This document shows, piece after piece, positions 60,801 to 64,000 of a DNA stretch of 64,000 nt (position 1 is the first letter of the stretch; the number at the start of each line of letters is the position of its first letter). This DNA is from Prochilodus magdalenae (Eukaryota; Chordata; Actinopteri; Characiformes; Prochilodontidae): the NCBI GenBank assembly GCA_024036415.1, contig JAMWET010006796.1, positions 1-64,000 on the forward strand. The letters run 5' to 3'. The position numbers were made by a program, and so were the translations under genes. The notes beneath the pieces were generated by a model, which was given only the letters and a program-made list of their open reading frames with translations, searched no databases and was not told the origin of the DNA.

Positions 60801-61911
60801 TACTTTATCTAACTGTGATCAGTGATTCAGGTAAACCCCTTATTTGGAATGTCTTTATTATTCCCACTGTGACTTACACCAGCCGCAGTGCTGTGTAACA
60901 TGGTTAGAGGCTGCTGATTTCTGGGGACCCAACCAAGTGACACTCAACACAATTGAGCAAAATTTTACTTTATGCGTGAGGGAAATTAAGTGATTAGGAG
61001 TGAAGTGAGCAGATGTGCTGCATCTCTGAAATGGAATGTCCCATTTTAGTTTCTTAGATTTGTTCCTACTTCAAATGAATGATTAGTATGGCGTTAAAAC
61101 TTTTGCTTTAACTAGGCGCTGATTAAGTGGCATTTTGACTGATACTTTTGTATTTTTACTGAAGTTGCTTTATATAAAGGGACTGTTTCCTGTGTCAGTA
61201 TTTTACCCAAAAATGCTTTCACTTGAGTAGTAATCTAGGGTACTCTACCCACCCCTGGTTATAGCACCATGTTATTTTAAAAAGGTGCTATTGCCTGCAT
61301 ACATGCACATGATCATCCCCAGTATTTTATTTAAAGCACTTCTCTAAAATTTACAGACAGATGGCAGGGAATTTGATTATTTAGGTTGTTCGGGCCTCCC
61401 ATTGTTGTTCATTGTTCTGTCACCACCCTCACATTCAGCTGGAACTTAAAAATATAAGCATGCATATATATTCTGTGTCAGCTAAAAAAAATCGTATCAG
61501 CCAGCATTTCTTGTTGCTCTAGGGCCATTTTTGAAAGTATCATCCTGTCTTCCATCACTGTCTACTTTTACTCTATGACTCCTTTTTCTAACAGCAAATT
61601 ACAGTGCCTGGTCAGGCTGGTATGAAAGTTATTAGCTGGGACCTCTCCTTCACTGAAAAAGCTTTTAGACTCTGGGTAAACAAAGCCTTTGCAAGGCCAC
61701 TTTTCTACTGCTGTAACCCATAACCCCTCATAGCCATTTCTTCCCCATCTAGTCATCTGCAAGGTACAGAAATACCTGCAGTACTGGGTAAAATCTAAAA
61801 CCTTCAATTTATTTATTGTCCTGTCCAAGGCATTATTTCGTTATTTGGGTTTTTGGATTTCTGAGGAGTATATAGGATGCAATATAAAATAATTCACTTA
61901 TCAAAACTGGA
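54848..61911. other. No gene recognised; longest quiet stretch
   Basis: AT-rich intron. A (TTTA)n-like run lies at 57085-57105, and a short word TACACTCATTGTCTATTTTA plus TCAGC at 56723-56747 resembles the MITE family at 42225. No transposase or RT motifs, and no Rab exon. Confidence 0.45.
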
Positions 61912-62031
61912 GGAGATAGGGGTTAGGTGCCTTGTACAAGGGCACTTTAGTCATGTCCTTTCAGTTCAGGGAATTGAACCAGCAACCTTTCAACTATAAG
62001 GCTGGTTTTCTAACCTGAAGCCCATGGCTTC
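61912..62031 (-). repeat. tRNA-derived SINE
   Basis: The minus strand reads GGAAGCCATGGGCTTCAGGT (damaged A-box region), TTGCTGGTTCAATTCCCTGA with the B box GGTTCAATTCC at 61970-61980, then AAAGTGCCCTTGTACAAGGC and ACCTAACCCC. This is the order of a very common fish tRNA-derived SINE. The 3' tail is not clear. Confidence 0.75.
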
Positions 62032-62094
62032 CCTACCAACAGCAATCTCTAGTTTTAATTTTTAGGAAATAGGAGGAAAGGCACAGAAGCTAGC

Positions 62095-62147
62095 TCTGTG
62101 GGTCTAAAGTGTAGCTGTCAAGAAGTTGTGACTGAGAAAGGAAAACA
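62095..62147 (+). mobile_element. Scrap of Tc1-like element, copy 4
   Basis: TGTAGCTGTCAAGAAGTTGT plus GACTGAGAAAGGAAAAC parallels GTGTAGTTGTCAAGAAGCCA...GAAAAGAAAAC at 10200. It stops exactly where the CATA repeat starts. Confidence 0.4.
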
Positions 62148-62153
62148 CATACA

Positions 62154-62185
<32 letters not shown>

Positions 62186-62187
62186 CC

Positions 62188-62228
<41 letters not shown>

Positions 62229-62232
62229 GTAT
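62148..62232. repeat. Compound (CATA)n-(TA)n microsatellite
   Basis: About nine CATA units, a short CCTAC break, then about 15 TA units and TATATG words. Confidence 0.97.
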
Positions 62233-62239
62233 CTTATAT

Positions 62240-62341
62240 CTTATGTATCTTATACTGCACTGGAGAAGGAGCCTGACTGTGTTTCGTTATACTGTACAAC
62301 CCTGTATTAGTATAATGACAATAAAGTTGAATTGAATTGAA
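62240..62341 (+). repeat. LINE 3' end with (TTGAA)n tail
   Basis: ACTGCACTGGAGAAGGAGCC, then TTTCGTTATACTGTACAACC and ATAATGACAATAAAGTTGAA plus TTGAATTGAA. The GACAATAAAGTTGAATTGAA end is typical of fish non-LTR retrotransposon 3' termini. No coding part is attached. Confidence 0.65.
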
Positions 62342-63599
62342 CTAACTGGCCACCCCAAATCCCAGACCCCGGTATAATCTGTACCTCTGTGTAATCAGAC
62401 ATGATCTGTATGGCAGTAATGAGTTCTGCACACTGCTAATTGAAAGTATTCTAAAGTGTAAAATATGCTGGGTCTAATTACTTCGTTTTATTTCTGCACT
62501 AATGTATTTGATCTGTGAGGAAATGCACTGTTCTATTATAGGCAGCACCAAATCTGCCAAAATAAACTGCAGCCCATCATCCCTACTGCCAGGAATATTG
62601 GCTGCCTGTGATATCATACTCTATGAGAACTCATTATGTGGTCATTTCCACCTAGATGGGCACAGAAGCTGTAGCACACTCAACACATTTCACCGTCAAA
62701 TATAATTACCCATTACCAACTGTATGTCTCTCGCTCCTGGGGGAGTAGAGCTGCTCTGGTGATCGTTTCCTTCTCTTCTACACCTGCTTCAATTAAGATG
62801 CATGGGGTTCATATATGCTGTAATGTCATGTAATGTTGTCCTGGGGTCCAGTGTTCTTATTTTTGCTAGTGGTGAACTTCTCACTGTGATAATCACTGTA
62901 ATGGTGTTCAATTATGGTCAGGAGTGAATGTGTTCCGTGGTGTGATATATTAAATGTTAGAATACATGCAAACTGACCTTTCATGTTCTCTTTAAAAGTA
63001 CACCATTGCTTCATTTGTATTTTAAGAGATTAATGTGTGTAAGATTGTGTAGCGCAAAATGTTGCTTGGTGTGGCCAAAACTGTATTCGCTTTGAGTATG
63101 TATGAAACTAACATTCTTTTTTTCTCAGGCTATGCATAATGAATAAGCACAGGACCAACTTCTTGAACAACTGCGGTAAAACAGTGAAGCAGTCAACAAT
63201 TACAAGTTCAGTAATGAGGAGAACAAAAATGAAGTCTACAGGGCGTAATTCTAATAATAGCATTTGGGAAACAGTAATATAAATAGTGTGATATGGGAGT
63301 CTGTAGGTGAAGTTGGTTGTACATTGTTTCTTCCGTGTTGATGTTGGACCTTACGTGTTGGACTGTGTTTTTTCTTACAGGGCTTCTTAAGCAAGTGACC
63401 TATATCCTATTCTCTCTGGCAATTATAGACAGTTGTTGCTTGACATCTATAGTCTCAATAGCTTCTGTGAGGCTTTTCAGGTTGGTTTCTGCTCTCTCCA
63501 CATCCAAGACTGCCCAACCTCACCAGGGTCACAAATGACTTTCTTCTCCCCCTTTGATTCTGTTATTAACCCGTTTTAGTCATCTTTCCACTGTTCATA
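62342..63599. other. No gene recognised
   Basis: Intronic spacer leading into the L2-like relic. Nothing identified. Confidence 0.5.
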
Positions 63600-64000
63600 G
63601 TACTTGTGCAGGTGATAGGACAGCAGTTAATCTCTATTCAAAACCACAGATTCTGTTGCTCATGGTGTCCCACAGGGCTTGTTCTTGGACCCATTCTCTT
63701 TATTATTCAGTGTTTACACTTGATTGGATAACCTTTGTCCAATCTTATCTTGTGTGTCCAATTTTCAAATTGAGACTGACTGTTATGATGGTGCCTTTTT
63801 CTGTTTGTAAGCTTGGCATCATCTTCCATCCCTTATTTATCTTTACTACGCACATAAGTTCATTAGCAAAAATGTTAATCTGTCCCTGCATGTCTGATGC
63901 AGAAGCACTCGTTCATGTATTTATCATACCTTTTCTTACTTAGTGCTTTTTTCTGTGAAGTCACTTTTCAGACCAGAGCATGTCCAAAATAAATCCTCCA
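63600..64000 (+). pseudogene. L2-like LINE reverse transcriptase relic, cut by window end
   Basis: 63661-63720 reads HGVPQGLFLDPFSLLFSVYT, the RT block usually GVPQGSVLGPLLF. At 63809-63943 another frame reads KLGIIFHPLFIFTTHISSLA and SDAEALVHVFIIPFLT, matching the NLGV.FD..LSF..HI and ADAE.LIHAFV..RLDYC region beyond the RT palm. The intervening FADD block is missing, so there is a deletion and a frameshift. It probably continues past 64000. Confidence 0.75.

Larger units (their letters stand above)
43490..64000 (+). other. Downstream rab26 intron (incomplete)
   Basis: This stretch follows a good donor (GTAAGA). No exon encoding AWLTEIHEYA or the later G4/G5 motifs was found before the window end. 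It is inferred to be at least 20.5 kb of intron, with repeats listed separately. Confidence 0.6.

Overview
The window looks like a teleost fish genomic segment, most likely an ostariophysan. It is AT-rich and intron-dominated. Its repeats are those of fish genomes: Tc1-like transposons, CR1/L2-type LINEs, tRNA-derived SINEs, palindromic MITE-like repeats and long simple repeats. The species and the class of most repeats are judged from memory of such families, not from a search.

Only one protein-coding gene can be supported. Three exons on the + strand (23805-23846, 26357-26423, 43437-43489) have proper AG/GT borders and compatible phases. Together they encode 54 contiguous residues of a Rab GTPase, from the interswitch strand through the WDTAGQE motif and switch II to the strand and helix start after it. 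The sequence fits Rab26 better than its sister Rab37. The P-loop/switch I exon(s) and the exons with NKxD, SAK and the C-terminal cysteines were not found, so the gene very probably runs off both ends and all 64 kb would be rab26 locus. The introns are large: 2.5 kb, 17.0 kb, and at least 23.8 and 20.5 kb for the two incomplete ones.

Layout. 1-23.8 kb (upstream intron): a Tc1-like relic (1.7-2.5 kb), MITE-like repeats (4.6, 8.8, 14.1, 18.6 kb), a SINE/LINE tail (9.7 kb), an old Tc1-like copy (9.9-10.5 kb), a 173-bp CT repeat (11.2 kb), a good Tc1 C-terminal transposase relic (17.4-18.2 kb) flanked by two inverted copies of a fish repeat (16.8 and 19.3 kb). 23.8-43.5 kb (exons and two introns): a tight 61-bp hairpin just after the second exon, the 3' part of a LINE (27.8-28.7 kb), a 34-bp triplication, two nested Tc1 relics (30.5-31.1 kb), a 22-bp minisatellite (32.8-33.1 kb), more Tc1 relics (33.6, 35.2, 36.9 kb), and a LINE RT relic ending in a GATA repeat (38.2-39.0 kb). 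43.5-64 kb (downstream intron): a GA repeat, a GC-rich patch (45.7-46.0 kb), a 1.7-kb composite repeat split by a 353-bp TG...CA insertion (47.1-48.8 kb), a nearly full-length Tc1 relic (49.1-50.0 kb), a long quiet stretch, a tRNA-type SINE (61.9 kb), a CATA/TA repeat with a LINE tail (62.1-62.3 kb) and an L2-like RT relic cut by the window edge.

I see no prokaryotic-style system, CRISPR array, tRNA/rRNA gene or intact transposon. Nothing here amounts to a clearly new biological system. The most interesting points are the size of the rab26 introns, the intronic hairpin and the nested or rearranged elements.
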